Made by a program: the position numbers and the translations under genes. From contig NZ_NIBG01000003.1 of NCBI RefSeq assembly GCF_002270055.1, positions 262,817 to 326,816 of the forward strand: a stretch of 64,000 nucleotides of DNA, in the 5' to 3' direction. Origin of the DNA: Anaeromicrobium sediminis. GTDB lineage: Bacteria; Bacillota; Clostridia; Peptostreptococcales; Thermotaleaceae. Below, in pieces: positions 52,921 to 61,510 of the stretch. The notes under the pieces are model-generated. The model was given only the letters and a program-made list of their open reading frames with translations, was not told where the DNA came from and did no database searches. Positions within the stretch are counted from its first letter, which is position 1. Each line of letters starts with the position of its first letter.

Positions 52921-53658
52921 ATGATAGAGATAAAAGGTTTATATAAAAGTTTCGGAGACTTAGAAGTATTAAAGGATATTGATCTGCAAGTAAAAAAAGG
53001 AGAAATTTTAGTAATTATAGGGCCCTCTGGATCTGGGAAATCCACCCTTTTAAGGTGTTTAAATTATCTAGAGAAGCCCAATTCAGGCATTATAAGAGTG
53101 AACAACACTAAAATAGACAGTAAGAATGTAAAAAATGAAGAAATATACTCTTTAAGGAAAGAGAGTGCCATGGTTTTCCAAAATTATAACTTATTTAATA
53201 ATAAAACTGTTATGGAAAATATAACAGAGGCCCTTGTAGTAGTTCGAAAGATGGAGAAGTCAAAGGCTATTAAAATAGGGGAAGAACTCCTTAAAAAGGT
53301 TGGCTTAATAGAAAAAAGAGATTCCTATCCTAATTCATTATCAGGGGGACAAAAGCAAAGGGTGGCCATAGCAAGGGCCATGGCACTAAAGCCGTCAGTT
53401 ATACTATTTGATGAGCCCACATCTGCTCTAGATCCAGAATTGGTAGGAGAAGTATTAGAAGTAATGAGAGATTTAACTAAGTTAGATATAACGTCCATAA
53501 TAGTAACCCATGAAATGGAATTTGCTAAGGATGTGGCCGATAGAGTAATATTTATGGATAATGGTAAGATTGTAGAAATGGGAAGCCCTAATGAAATCTT
53601 TTCTAATCCATCAAATGAAAGAACAAAGGAATTTTTAAGAAAAGTTATAGGAAAATAA
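52921..53658 (+). CDS. amino-acid ABC transporter ATP-binding protein
   Basis: A 245-residue GlnQ-type ATPase with Walker A GPSGSGKST, Q-loop MVFQNYNLF, signature LSGGQKQRVAIARA, Walker B VILFDEPTSALDP and switch histidine VTHEM. It completes the three-gene importer. A terminator follows. Confidence 0.96.
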   Translation: MIEIKGLYKSFGDLEVLKDIDLQVKKGEILVIIGPSGSGKSTLLRCLNYLEKPNSGIIRVNNTKIDSKNVKNEEIYSLRKESAMVFQNYNLFNNKTVMENITEALVVVRKMEKSKAIKIGEELLKKVGLIEKRDSYPNSLSGGQKQRVAIARAMALKPSVILFDEPTSALDPELVGEVLEVMRDLTKLDITSIIVTHEMEFAKDVADRVIFMDNGKIVEMGSPNEIFSNPSNERTKEFLRKVIGK

Positions 53659-53662
53659 TTCT

Positions 53663-53687
53663 AAAAGAGGGGGATCCCTCTTTTTTT
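53663..53687 (+). terminator. rho-independent terminator
   Basis: A 9-bp perfect stem AAAAGAGGG / CCCTCTTTT with a 4-nt loop and a T run, ending the ABC importer operon. The multi-hairpin repeat begins in its T run. Confidence 0.9.
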
Positions 53688-53850
53688 ACTTACTAGGAAA
53701 CTATAAATTTTAAAAACCGTGGATAAGTAAAAAAAAGAAGGGGTGTGGGGGAACATCCCCAGCCTCTTTAAAGGAAGGTGTTCAGATTGTGATAGCATAC
53801 GCCTGCGGGAACCATATGGTTCCATAACGAATCATACGAAGTATGACTTT
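53685..53850. repeat. multi-hairpin intergenic repeat, copy 2
   Basis: Same orientation and order of blocks as the copy at 7980-8143: TTTACTTACTAGGAAA, GGATAAGTAAAAAA, GGTGTGGGGGAA, GGGAACCATATGGTTCC and TCATAC-gaa-GTATGA. In the last stem the closing G-C pair of copy 1 is T-A here, so both partners changed together. The middle block (ATTGTGATAGCATACGCC) differs from the GCAACT stem of copy 1. It also follows a terminator. An open frame from 53743 crosses it but has no ribosome site or known motif. The bases to 54055 are plain AT-rich spacer and the rbsR promoter. Confidence 0.8.
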
Positions 53851-54055
53851 TTTATATGTTTAGAAATTAGACATTTTTCTACAAGAAAGAAGAAAAATTC
53901 TGAAAAAAATATATTTTATTTATAGTTCTAATGAAGTATATAAGCCATAATAAGGTAGTATTCAATAAATTACCAAATAAACATCCTATTGAAAAGTTTG
54001 AAAAATGGTGATACTATTTTAGTAATTAAAAGATTTTAGAAAAGAGTGTACAATA

Positions 54056-55054
54056 ATGAATAATAGGAAAGTTACCATTAAAGATATAGCAAAGTACGCT
54101 AAAGTTTCTACTGCCACCGTTTCCAATGTAGTAAATGGAAAGACTGGCAAAATAAGTGAAGAAACCCGAATCAAAGTATTAAAGGTCATAGAGAAACATA
54201 ATTATATTCCCAATAGGATTGCTAGTAGTTTGGTAACTAAGAAAACTAAAACTTTAGGTTTGATTATACCAGATATATCTAACCCATTCTTTCCTGAAAT
54301 TGCTAGGGGTGCTGAAGATAAAGCCAATAAAGCTGGATATAATGTTATCGTTTGCAATACGGATAATTCTGTAAAAAAAGAAGAAGAGTATTTATCTATG
54401 CTAAAGGAAAAAATGATAGAAGGCATTATCATGACTGCATCAGAGAATAAAGAGGATAATACTGATTTTTACAAAAAAATATCTCTCCCTATAGTTTTAG
54501 TTGATAGGGACTTGAATATTGACAATGTAAGGGGTAGAATACTAGTAGATAATTTTATGGGAGCCTATAAAGGTGTATCTCATATGATTAATAGGGGCTA
54601 TAAGAAAATCGTAATGATTAGCTCATCTACGAAAGATAATACTTCTAGTCGAAGAATTGCTGGATATGAGAAAGCACTAGAAGATCATAAGATTGATTTT
54701 AAAGTGGTGTTAGAAGGTGTATATTCCCTTGAATGGGGGAAAGAAGCCATAAAGAAAATTATTGATTCTAACATAGAATTTGATGGAGTCTTTTGTGGAA
54801 ATGACTTAATAGCCATAGGTGCAATGGATGTATTAAAGGACAATAAAATGGGCATACCTAAGGATGTTGGAATTTTAGGTTTTGACGACATATATTTAGG
54901 AGAAATAACTTCACCAAAGCTTACTACAATAAAACAACCTAATTATATGATGGGGTATAAGGCAGCAGAAATACTCATAGATAGTATAGAGCGTAATGAA
55001 AAATACAAGGAAATAATCCTTGATACGGAAATTGTAATAAGAGAAAGTGTATAA
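54056..55054 (+). CDS. rbsR: LacI family ribose operon repressor
   Basis: A 332-residue LacI-type repressor: N-terminal helix-turn-helix (TIKDIAKYAKVSTATVSNVVNGKTGKISEETRIKVLKVIEKHNYIPN) and a periplasmic-binding-like effector domain (LGLIIPDISNPFFPEIARGAED, VDNFMGAYKGVSHMINRGYKKIVMI, VGILGFDDIYLGEITSPKLTTI). It is the first gene of the ribose operon; a LacI-type palindrome lies between it and rbsK (55070-55085). The Shine-Dalgarno (AAAAGAGTG) is modest. Confidence 0.93.
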   Translation: MNNRKVTIKDIAKYAKVSTATVSNVVNGKTGKISEETRIKVLKVIEKHNYIPNRIASSLVTKKTKTLGLIIPDISNPFFPEIARGAEDKANKAGYNVIVCNTDNSVKKEEEYLSMLKEKMIEGIIMTASENKEDNTDFYKKISLPIVLVDRDLNIDNVRGRILVDNFMGAYKGVSHMINRGYKKIVMISSSTKDNTSSRRIAGYEKALEDHKIDFKVVLEGVYSLEWGKEAIKKIIDSNIEFDGVFCGNDLIAIGAMDVLKDNKMGIPKDVGILGFDDIYLGEITSPKLTTIKQPNYMMGYKAAEILIDSIERNEKYKEIILDTEIVIRESV

Positions 55055-55069
55055 TTTTTTTTGATAGTA

Positions 55070-55085
55070 GGTTAAACGGTTAACC
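55070..55085. promoter_or_regulatory. RbsR operator
   Basis: GGTTAAACGGTTAACC: inverted arms GGTTAA / TTAACC around a central CG, the usual LacI-family operator form, 24 bp upstream of the rbsK start codon. Confidence 0.75.
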
Positions 55086-55109
55086 AAACATAAATGAAGA
55101 GGTGAAAAC

Positions 55110-56021
55110 ATGTCGAAGCTTGTAGTTTTAGGTAGTTTAAATATGGACTTAGTGTGTACTGTAAAGAATATGCCAAAACCAGGTGAAACTTTATTGGGAA
55201 GGGATTTTAGTAAGATTCCTGGAGGAAAAGGTGCCAATCAAGTATGTGCCATGGCTAGACTTGGAGGACAAGTAAGTATGATAGGGGCTGTAGGTAAAGA
55301 CGAATTTGGAACTATACTGAAAGATTCCCTAAAAAAAGATGGGGCTAATGTGGATAAGGTTATTGAAATAGATGGAGTATCAACAGGAGTTGCCATGATA
55401 ACTGTAGATGATTCAGGAGAAAACTCCATAGTAGTTGTACCAGGAGCAAATTATGGAATAGATGAGGACATAATAGAGAACTCTATGGATATAATAAAAG
55501 AATCTTCTGTGGCAGTTACTCAACTGGAAGTTCCATTAAATGTGGTGGAAGAGTTTTTGGTAGAAGCAAAAAAATGCAATAAATATACCATTTTAAATCC
55601 AGCACCGGCAAACGTTTTATCAGAAAATATTATTAAAAATATAGATTTATTAACACCAAATGAAACAGAGCTAGAAACCATAACTGGAATAAAGATTGAT
55701 TCTTTAGAAGATGTGGATAAGGCAGCACAGCATTTATTAGATATGGGAGTAAAAGAAATTATAGTTACTCTAGGATCTAAGGGATGTGTTTATATAAGCA
55801 AAGATACAAAGAAATACTATGATGCATTTAAAGTAGATGTGGTTGATACTACTGCAGCAGGGGATAGCTTTACAGCAGCCATTGCAGTGGGAAAAATAAA
55901 GGGTTTGAGCATAGACGAAGCAGTGGAATTTGCAACTAAAGTAGGAGCTCTTACAGTAACTAAAAAGGGAGCACAGAGTTCGCTACCAACAATGGAGGAA
56001 GTAAATAATTTTAGGAGGTAA
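55110..56021 (+). CDS. rbsK: ribokinase
   Basis: A 303-residue PfkB-family kinase phosphorylating D-ribose to ribose 5-phosphate. Motif 1 is GRDFSKIPGGKGANQVCAMARLGG and motif 2, with the catalytic base aspartate, is VDTTAAGDSFTAAIA; the sequence starts VVLGSLNMDLVC. AAGAGGTGAA precedes the ATG and rbsD follows 5 bp later. Confidence 0.96.
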   Translation: MSKLVVLGSLNMDLVCTVKNMPKPGETLLGRDFSKIPGGKGANQVCAMARLGGQVSMIGAVGKDEFGTILKDSLKKDGANVDKVIEIDGVSTGVAMITVDDSGENSIVVVPGANYGIDEDIIENSMDIIKESSVAVTQLEVPLNVVEEFLVEAKKCNKYTILNPAPANVLSENIIKNIDLLTPNETELETITGIKIDSLEDVDKAAQHLLDMGVKEIIVTLGSKGCVYISKDTKKYYDAFKVDVVDTTAAGDSFTAAIAVGKIKGLSIDEAVEFATKVGALTVTKKGAQSSLPTMEEVNNFRR

Positions 56022-56026
56022 TTAAT

Positions 56027-56437
56027 ATGAAAAAGGCTCTTTTAATCAACTCTGAAATATCTTATGTAATATCTAAGATGGGACATACAGATCATATTAC
56101 AATTTGTGATAGTGGTTTACCTGTTCCTAATAATGTACAAAGAATTGATTTGGCACTTAAAGAGGGAATACCAAGCTTTTTAGATACATTAGAGACGGTT
56201 TTAGAAGAATTAAAGGTAGAAGAAGTAGTAATTGCGGGAGAAATGATCAATATTAGTAAAGATTTACATGATAAAATGATAGATATGATAAAGAGTAAGG
56301 CTGGGGAAAAGGTTTTACTGACTTATGTTAGCCATGAAGAATTTAAGGAAGAAACTAGGGAATCTAAAGCTATTGTAAGAACAGGAGAATTCACACCATA
56401 TGCTAATGTAATATTAAAATCAGGAGTGGTATTTTAA
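56027..56437 (+). CDS. rbsD: D-ribose pyranase
   Basis: A 136-residue RbsD that converts beta-pyranose ribose to the furanose form used by the kinase. MGHTDHITICDSGLPVPNNVQRIDLAL with the catalytic histidine and aspartate and ending VRTGEFTPYANVILKSGVVF are diagnostic. It lies between rbsK and rbsA with no gap to the latter. Confidence 0.96.
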   Translation: MKKALLINSEISYVISKMGHTDHITICDSGLPVPNNVQRIDLALKEGIPSFLDTLETVLEELKVEEVVIAGEMINISKDLHDKMIDMIKSKAGEKVLLTYVSHEEFKEETRESKAIVRTGEFTPYANVILKSGVVF

Positions 56438-57934
56438 ATGAAAAAAATACTTACTATGAAAAATATAATTAAAGAATTTCCTGGAGTTAGGGCCTTATCA
56501 GGTGTGGACTTCAACATATATGAAGGAGAGGTAATGGCCTTACTTGGAGAAAATGGAGCAGGAAAATCTACTTTGATGAAAATATTAACGGGAGTTTATG
56601 AAAAAACTAGTGGACAAATATTTTTAGAAGGTAAGGAAGTTAACTTTAGTAACACTAGGGACTCTCAAGAAGCTAATATAGGAATAATACATCAGGAACT
56701 GAATCTTATACCAGAATTAAGCGTTGCTGAGAATATGTTTTTAGGAAGAGAGCCCGTAAATAAATTTAAGAGAATCGACTGGAAGACCCTTAAGGAAGAA
56801 AGTCAGAAATTATTAGATACATTGAATGTGAATATAAAACCTGATGACTTGGTTTCTACCTTGAGTATAGGTAAACAACAGATGATTGAGATAGGTAAGG
56901 CGTTATCTTTAGACGCTAAGATCATAATAATGGACGAGCCTACAGATGCCCTTACAGATAAGGAAACAGAAACATTATTTAAGGTAATAAGAAGTTTAAA
57001 AGCTCAAGGGAAGAGTATTGTGTATATATCCCATAGACTAGAGGAAATATTTGAAATTTGTGATAGGGTAACTATACTTCGTGACGGAAAGTTCATAGAT
57101 GAAAAAGAGATTGAACATATAGATCAAAATGAAATGATTGAAAAGATGGTGGGGAGAAAAATAAGTGAACAATTCCCTTCAGTTAAAGTAGATAGGGGAC
57201 CATTATCTTTAGAATTAGAAAATGTGTCCAATAAATATATAAAAGGCATAAACTTTAAACTACACAAGGGAGAAATTGTAGGTATATCAGGTCTTATGGG
57301 AGCTGGTAGAACAGAACTTGCCAAAACTATATATGGAGCATATGAGATTTCATCAGGTAAAATTCTTTTAGAAGGTAAAGAATTAAATATAAAATCTCCT
57401 GAAGAAGCCATAAATTATGGAATTGCCTATGTATCAGAAGACAGAAAAAAAGATGGACTAATACTTGATTTAAGTGTTAAAGAAAATATGAGTATATCTT
57501 CTTTGAAAAATCATTATTCTATGTTATCTAAGATAAATAAGAATAAAGAAAGTGAAGAAGTTAATTACTATGTTAAGAGTATGAATATTAAAACCCCTAA
57601 CGCGGATACAATAATTAAGAATCTAAGTGGTGGAAATCAGCAAAAGGTATGTATATCTAAAAACTTAATGTGTTCTCCTAAGATTCTTATACTAGATGAA
57701 CCTACCCGTGGAATTGATGTGGGGGCTAAAAAAGAAATATATGACTTAATAAATAAACTAAAAAAAGAGGGATTAAGCATTATCATGATATCTTCAGAGA
57801 TCCCTGAAATATTAGGTTTAAGTGACCGAATATTAGTAATGCATGAAGGCAGAATCACTAAAGAGTTAAAAAGAGAAGAAGCAACACAGGAGAGAATTAT
57901 GACTTATGCTGTGGGAATTGAGGAGGATAGGTGA
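56438..57934 (+). CDS. rbsA: ribose ABC transporter ATP-binding protein
   Basis: A 498-residue tandem ATPase of the sugar-import CUT2 class. Domain 1 has Walker A GENGAGKST and LSIGKQQ; domain 2 has the degenerate Walker A GLMGAGRTE and intact LSGGNQQKVCISKNLM with LDEPTRGIDVG. Only the first site is expected to bind ATP canonically. Start and stop touch rbsD and rbsC directly. Confidence 0.96.
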   Translation: MKKILTMKNIIKEFPGVRALSGVDFNIYEGEVMALLGENGAGKSTLMKILTGVYEKTSGQIFLEGKEVNFSNTRDSQEANIGIIHQELNLIPELSVAENMFLGREPVNKFKRIDWKTLKEESQKLLDTLNVNIKPDDLVSTLSIGKQQMIEIGKALSLDAKIIIMDEPTDALTDKETETLFKVIRSLKAQGKSIVYISHRLEEIFEICDRVTILRDGKFIDEKEIEHIDQNEMIEKMVGRKISEQFPSVKVDRGPLSLELENVSNKYIKGINFKLHKGEIVGISGLMGAGRTELAKTIYGAYEISSGKILLEGKELNIKSPEEAINYGIAYVSEDRKKDGLILDLSVKENMSISSLKNHYSMLSKINKNKESEEVNYYVKSMNIKTPNADTIIKNLSGGNQQKVCISKNLMCSPKILILDEPTRGIDVGAKKEIYDLINKLKKEGLSIIMISSEIPEILGLSDRILVMHEGRITKELKREEATQERIMTYAVGIEEDR

Positions 57935-58872
57935 TGAAAATAAATAAAGATTTCTTAGTAAAATACAAATCAGTAATTGCACTTGTAATATTTTCAGCAA
58001 TAATATCTATGTTAAATGCAAGATTTTTAACCACTTCTAACATATTAAATATTTTAAGACAAACTACAATAAACGGAGTAATAGCAGCAGGGATGACCTT
58101 TGTAATATTAACAGGGGGTATAGATCTTTCAGTTGGTTCTGTAGTTGCGTTTTCCGGTGCTGTAGGAGCATACCTTATTGCAAGTGGATCCAATGTGGTG
58201 GTAGCTGTAATAGGAGCTCTTGTTATAGGTACTATTATAGGACTTATCAATGGTATAATAATAACAAAAGGAAAAGTACAACCCTTTATAGTTACCCTTG
58301 CAACTATGACTTTGCTAAGGGGAGGAACTCTTGTATTTACAAATGGAAAACCTATAAGCTTAGGATATGAAAAAAATGCAGATTTATTTAGTGCCATAGG
58401 TGGAGGATATTTATTTAAAATTCCTGTACCCATATATATATTAATTGCAGTATTTATATTAGCTTATTATGTTCTTACTAATACGAGATTAGGAAGATAC
58501 ACATATGCCCTAGGTGGTAATGAACAAGCAGCAAAATTATCTGGTATAAATACAGAAAAAATGAAATGCTATATATACATGATAAGTGGTGCATTAGCAG
58601 CCCTAGCAGGGGTAATACTAACTTCTAGACTATCATCAGCTCAACCTACTGCTGGAAGTGGATATGAATTAGATGCCATAGCTGCTGTTGTTTTAGGTGG
58701 TACAAGCCTAGCTGGTGGAGTGGGAAGTGTATTTGGAACTGTTATAGGGGCATTAATAATAGGAGTTTTAAGCAATGCTCTAAACTTAATGAATGTAACT
58801 TCCTATTATCAATTAATGGCTAAGGGTATAGTTATTTTAATAGCTGTACTTTTAGATAGAAAACAAAAGTAA
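57934..58872 (+). CDS. rbsC: ribose ABC transporter permease
   Basis: A 312-residue CUT2 permease with eight or more helices and typical GGIDLSVGSVVAFSGAVGA, GKVQPFIVTLATMTLLRGG and GTSLAGGVGSVFGTVIGALIIGVL. ATG 57934 overlaps the rbsA stop (GTGATG); a GTG at 57931 is the other possible start. GGAGGATAG upstream lies inside rbsA. Confidence 0.95.
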   Translation: MKINKDFLVKYKSVIALVIFSAIISMLNARFLTTSNILNILRQTTINGVIAAGMTFVILTGGIDLSVGSVVAFSGAVGAYLIASGSNVVVAVIGALVIGTIIGLINGIIITKGKVQPFIVTLATMTLLRGGTLVFTNGKPISLGYEKNADLFSAIGGGYLFKIPVPIYILIAVFILAYYVLTNTRLGRYTYALGGNEQAAKLSGINTEKMKCYIYMISGALAALAGVILTSRLSSAQPTAGSGYELDAIAAVVLGGTSLAGGVGSVFGTVIGALIIGVLSNALNLMNVTSYYQLMAKGIVILIAVLLDRKQK

Positions 58873-58914
58873 AAGTAAGTTTTACTAAAAAAAACAAAGG
58901 GAGAAGTGAGGAAA

Positions 58915-59823
58915 ATGAAAAAAATTATTTCTATTTTATTAGTAGCCCTTTTAGTAGTGGGAGCTATGGTAGGTTGTGGAGCTAAGCCTGAAGAACAACC
59001 TAAAGAAGAAGGAAAGGTTAAAATCGGATTAGTATTATCAACATTAGACAATCCATTCTTTGTTACATTAAAAGATGGAGCAGTTGCAAAGGCAGATGAA
59101 CTAGGATATGAATTAATTGTTTTAGACTCACAAAATGATCCAGCAAAGGAATTAGGAAACGTAGAAGATTTACTAACTCAAGGTGTTTCTGCTATAATGA
59201 TTAACCCAACAGATTCTGATGCAGTTAGAAATGCAGTAAAGGCAGCTAACAATGGGAATGTACCAGTAATAACTCTAGATAGAGGAGCTAATGGTGGAGA
59301 AGTTGTAACTCATATTGCTTCAGATAATGTGGCTGGTGGAAAGATGGCTGGAAACTATATATTAGAAAAATTAGGTAAAGAAGCTAAAGTAGTAGAATTA
59401 GAAGGTATTGCAGGAACTTCAGCAGCTAGAGATAGAGGAGCTGGATTTAACGAAGCATTAAAGGGTTCTAATGTGGAAGTAGTTGCTAAGCAGGTTGCAG
59501 ATTTTGATAGAACTAAGGGATTAAATGTAATGGAAAACATATTACAAGCTCAACCAGAAATAGATGCAGTGTTTGCTCACAATGATGAAATGGCTTTAGG
59601 AGCTCTTAAGGCAGTTGAAGCTTCTGGTAGAGATATTAAAGTAGTTGGATTTGATGCTACTGACGATGCAGTTAAATCTGTAAAAGAAGGTAAAATGTTA
59701 GCTACAGTTGCACAACAACCAAGCTTAATTGGAGAATTAGGTGTAGTTATGGCTAATAAGGTTGTAAAAGGTGAAAGTGTAGAAGAATTTGTTCCAGTAG
59801 ACTTAAAATTAATAACAGAATAA
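58915..59823 (+). CDS. rbsB: ribose ABC transporter substrate-binding lipoprotein
   Basis: A 302-residue periplasmic-type binding protein anchored by lipobox VGAMVGC (Cys21). It shows [50 protein letters not shown] and [21 protein letters not shown] as in RbsB. ATG 58915 is preferred, with GGGAGAAGTGAGG upstream; a GTG at 58906 is possible. It is the last gene of the operon, ahead of a strong terminator. Confidence 0.96.
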   Translation: MKKIISILLVALLVVGAMVGCGAKPEEQPKEEGKVKIGLVLSTLDNPFFVTLKDGAVAKADELGYELIVLDSQNDPAKELGNVEDLLTQGVSAIMINPTDSDAVRNAVKAANNGNVPVITLDRGANGGEVVTHIASDNVAGGKMAGNYILEKLGKEAKVVELEGIAGTSAARDRGAGFNEALKGSNVEVVAKQVADFDRTKGLNVMENILQAQPEIDAVFAHNDEMALGALKAVEASGRDIKVVGFDATDDAVKSVKEGKMLATVAQQPSLIGELGVVMANKVVKGESVEEFVPVDLKLITE

Positions 59824-59842
59824 TTCTTAATCTAATAATTAG

Positions 59843-59874
59843 AAGCCGGCACATATGTGCCGGCTTTGTTTTGT
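59843..59874 (+). terminator. rho-independent terminator of the rbs operon
   Basis: A 24-bp perfect palindrome (AAGCCGGCACAT and its complement), then TGTTTTGTTTTG. Confidence 0.92.
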
Positions 59875-60332
59875 TTTGAAAATAAAATTTTCTAGGAGCA
59901 ATTAGTCCTTTAATTGAAAAATTATAAGGGATTAATTACTCTTTTTTTATAATTAAAAGGGTGTTGTAAAAATGCAAATAGTGATGCGAAACGGCAACGT
60001 TTCTCCATTAGTTGGAAATAGCTTGATGAGAAAGAAAAATAACAAAGAGTGTTAAAAAAAAATCAATATGCTTGTTGTTGAAATGCAACGAAGTATAATT
60101 GTATACTTATAAAAATATTCAAATAATCTCTTTCATTTATGAGGAGAATAGGTTAAAATAAGGATGTGCAAGGATTTATGCTAAATTTAAATATTAGTTT
60201 GTAAAATTTGGTATGATAATTGCATTTTATTTTTAATGAAACTTAGTCAAAAAAATAACACAATAATTGATGATACATATACGAAGTACAAATACTTACT
60301 AGATAATACATAAAGAAAGGGAGAATCAAATT
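59875..60332. other. 458-bp gene-free region upstream of 4hbD
   Basis: No convincing gene. A second terminator-like hairpin (near 59897-59950, followed by seven T residues) and a small GAAACG / CGTTTC stem (59988-60003) are visible. A 27-codon frame (59972-60055) has only a weak ribosome site. The rest is AT-rich and should contain the promoter of the 4hbD-sucD unit. Confidence 0.5.
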
Positions 60333-61448
60333 ATGGAGCTTTTTAAATTAAAATCAAAAATGCATAAATTTGATACTTTTGCTGAATTTGCAAAAGAGTT
60401 TAATTTAGGCAAGGGAGACTTAGTATTAACTCATAGATTCTTATATGAGCCTTTCATGAAAGAATTAAACTTAGAAGCTAACTTTATAATGCAAGAAGAA
60501 TATGGTGTTGGTGAGCCTTCTGACGAAATGATGAATGCCATATTAAAGGATGCTAAGAAAAATGAATTCGACAGAATTATAGCTGTAGGTGGAGGTACTG
60601 CAATCGATATTGCTAAGCTTTTAGTATTAAAGGACTTAGATGATGTAGTAGATGCTTTTGACAGAAAAATTGATTTAGTTAAAGAAAAGGAATTAATCGC
60701 TATACCTACTACATGTGGTACTGGTACTGAGGTTACAAACATCAGTATAGCTGAGATTAAATCTAAAAAGACTAAGATGGGATTAGCTGTAGATGAAATA
60801 TTACCAGATCATGCCGTATTAGTTCCAGAGTTTTTAAAGGGACTTCCATATAAGTTCTATGTATATAGTTCTATAGATGCACTTATACATGCTATAGAAT
60901 CACAAGTTTCTCCTAAATCAAATCCTTATACTAAGATATACAGTATGAAGGCCATAGAAATGATATTTGATGTTTATTTAAATATTATTGAAAAGGGAGA
61001 AGAATATAGATTTGAAAGATTAGAGGATATTTTAATTGCAAGTAACTATGCTGGTATTGCTTTCGGTAACACTGGTGTTGGGGCAGTTCACGCATTATCA
61101 TATCCATTAGGTGGTACTTACCATGTTCCTCATGGAGAAGCAAACTACCAATTCTTCACAGAAGTATTTAAGTTATACAACAAGAAAAATCCAGAAGGAT
61201 CTATCAAAGAAGTAAACTCTATGTTAGCTGGAATACTAGGAGTAGATGAAGCTGACGTTTATGAAAAGGTAGAAGAAGTTTTAGGAAAATTATTAGCTAA
61301 GAATGAACTTAAGACTTATGGAATGAAAGAGGAAGAAATAGAATTATTTGCTGATAGTGTTCTTGAAAAGCAACAAAGATTATTAGCTAATAACTATGTA
61401 CCACTTTCAAGAGAAGAAATTGTGTCTGTATACAGAAACTTATACTAA
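60333..61448 (+). CDS. 4hbD: 4-hydroxybutyrate dehydrogenase (iron-containing alcohol dehydrogenase)
   Basis: A 371-residue group III iron-type alcohol dehydrogenase: AVGGGTAIDIAKLL, PTTCGTGTEVTNISI, metal-binding SIDALIHAIES and GAVHALSYPLGGTYHVPHGEANY. Length, sequence style and the succinate-semialdehyde dehydrogenase gene 62 bp downstream point to the NAD-dependent interconversion of succinate semialdehyde and 4-hydroxybutyrate, as in Clostridium kluyveri. Codon use is rich in AAC, TTC and GCT, as in strongly expressed genes. AAGGGAGAA precedes the ATG. Confidence 0.88.
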   Translation: MELFKLKSKMHKFDTFAEFAKEFNLGKGDLVLTHRFLYEPFMKELNLEANFIMQEEYGVGEPSDEMMNAILKDAKKNEFDRIIAVGGGTAIDIAKLLVLKDLDDVVDAFDRKIDLVKEKELIAIPTTCGTGTEVTNISIAEIKSKKTKMGLAVDEILPDHAVLVPEFLKGLPYKFYVYSSIDALIHAIESQVSPKSNPYTKIYSMKAIEMIFDVYLNIIEKGEEYRFERLEDILIASNYAGIAFGNTGVGAVHALSYPLGGTYHVPHGEANYQFFTEVFKLYNKKNPEGSIKEVNSMLAGILGVDEADVYEKVEEVLGKLLAKNELKTYGMKEEEIELFADSVLEKQQRLLANNYVPLSREEIVSVYRNLY

Positions 61449-61510
61449 TTTGTATAAGTTTGTAGAAATGTGTTAATTAAAAAACTAACAATGCTAAGGG
61501 GGCAAATCCA

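Noticed and set aside
53743..53925. 60-codon frame across multi-hairpin repeat copy 2
   Set aside because: No ribosome site, no matching frame in copy 1; the conserved features are the stems, not codons.
59972..60055. 27-codon frame (MQIVMRNGNVSPLVGNSLMR start) before 4hbD
   Set aside because: Weak ribosome site and no recognisable family; could be a leader peptide or a gene remnant, but evidence is insufficient.
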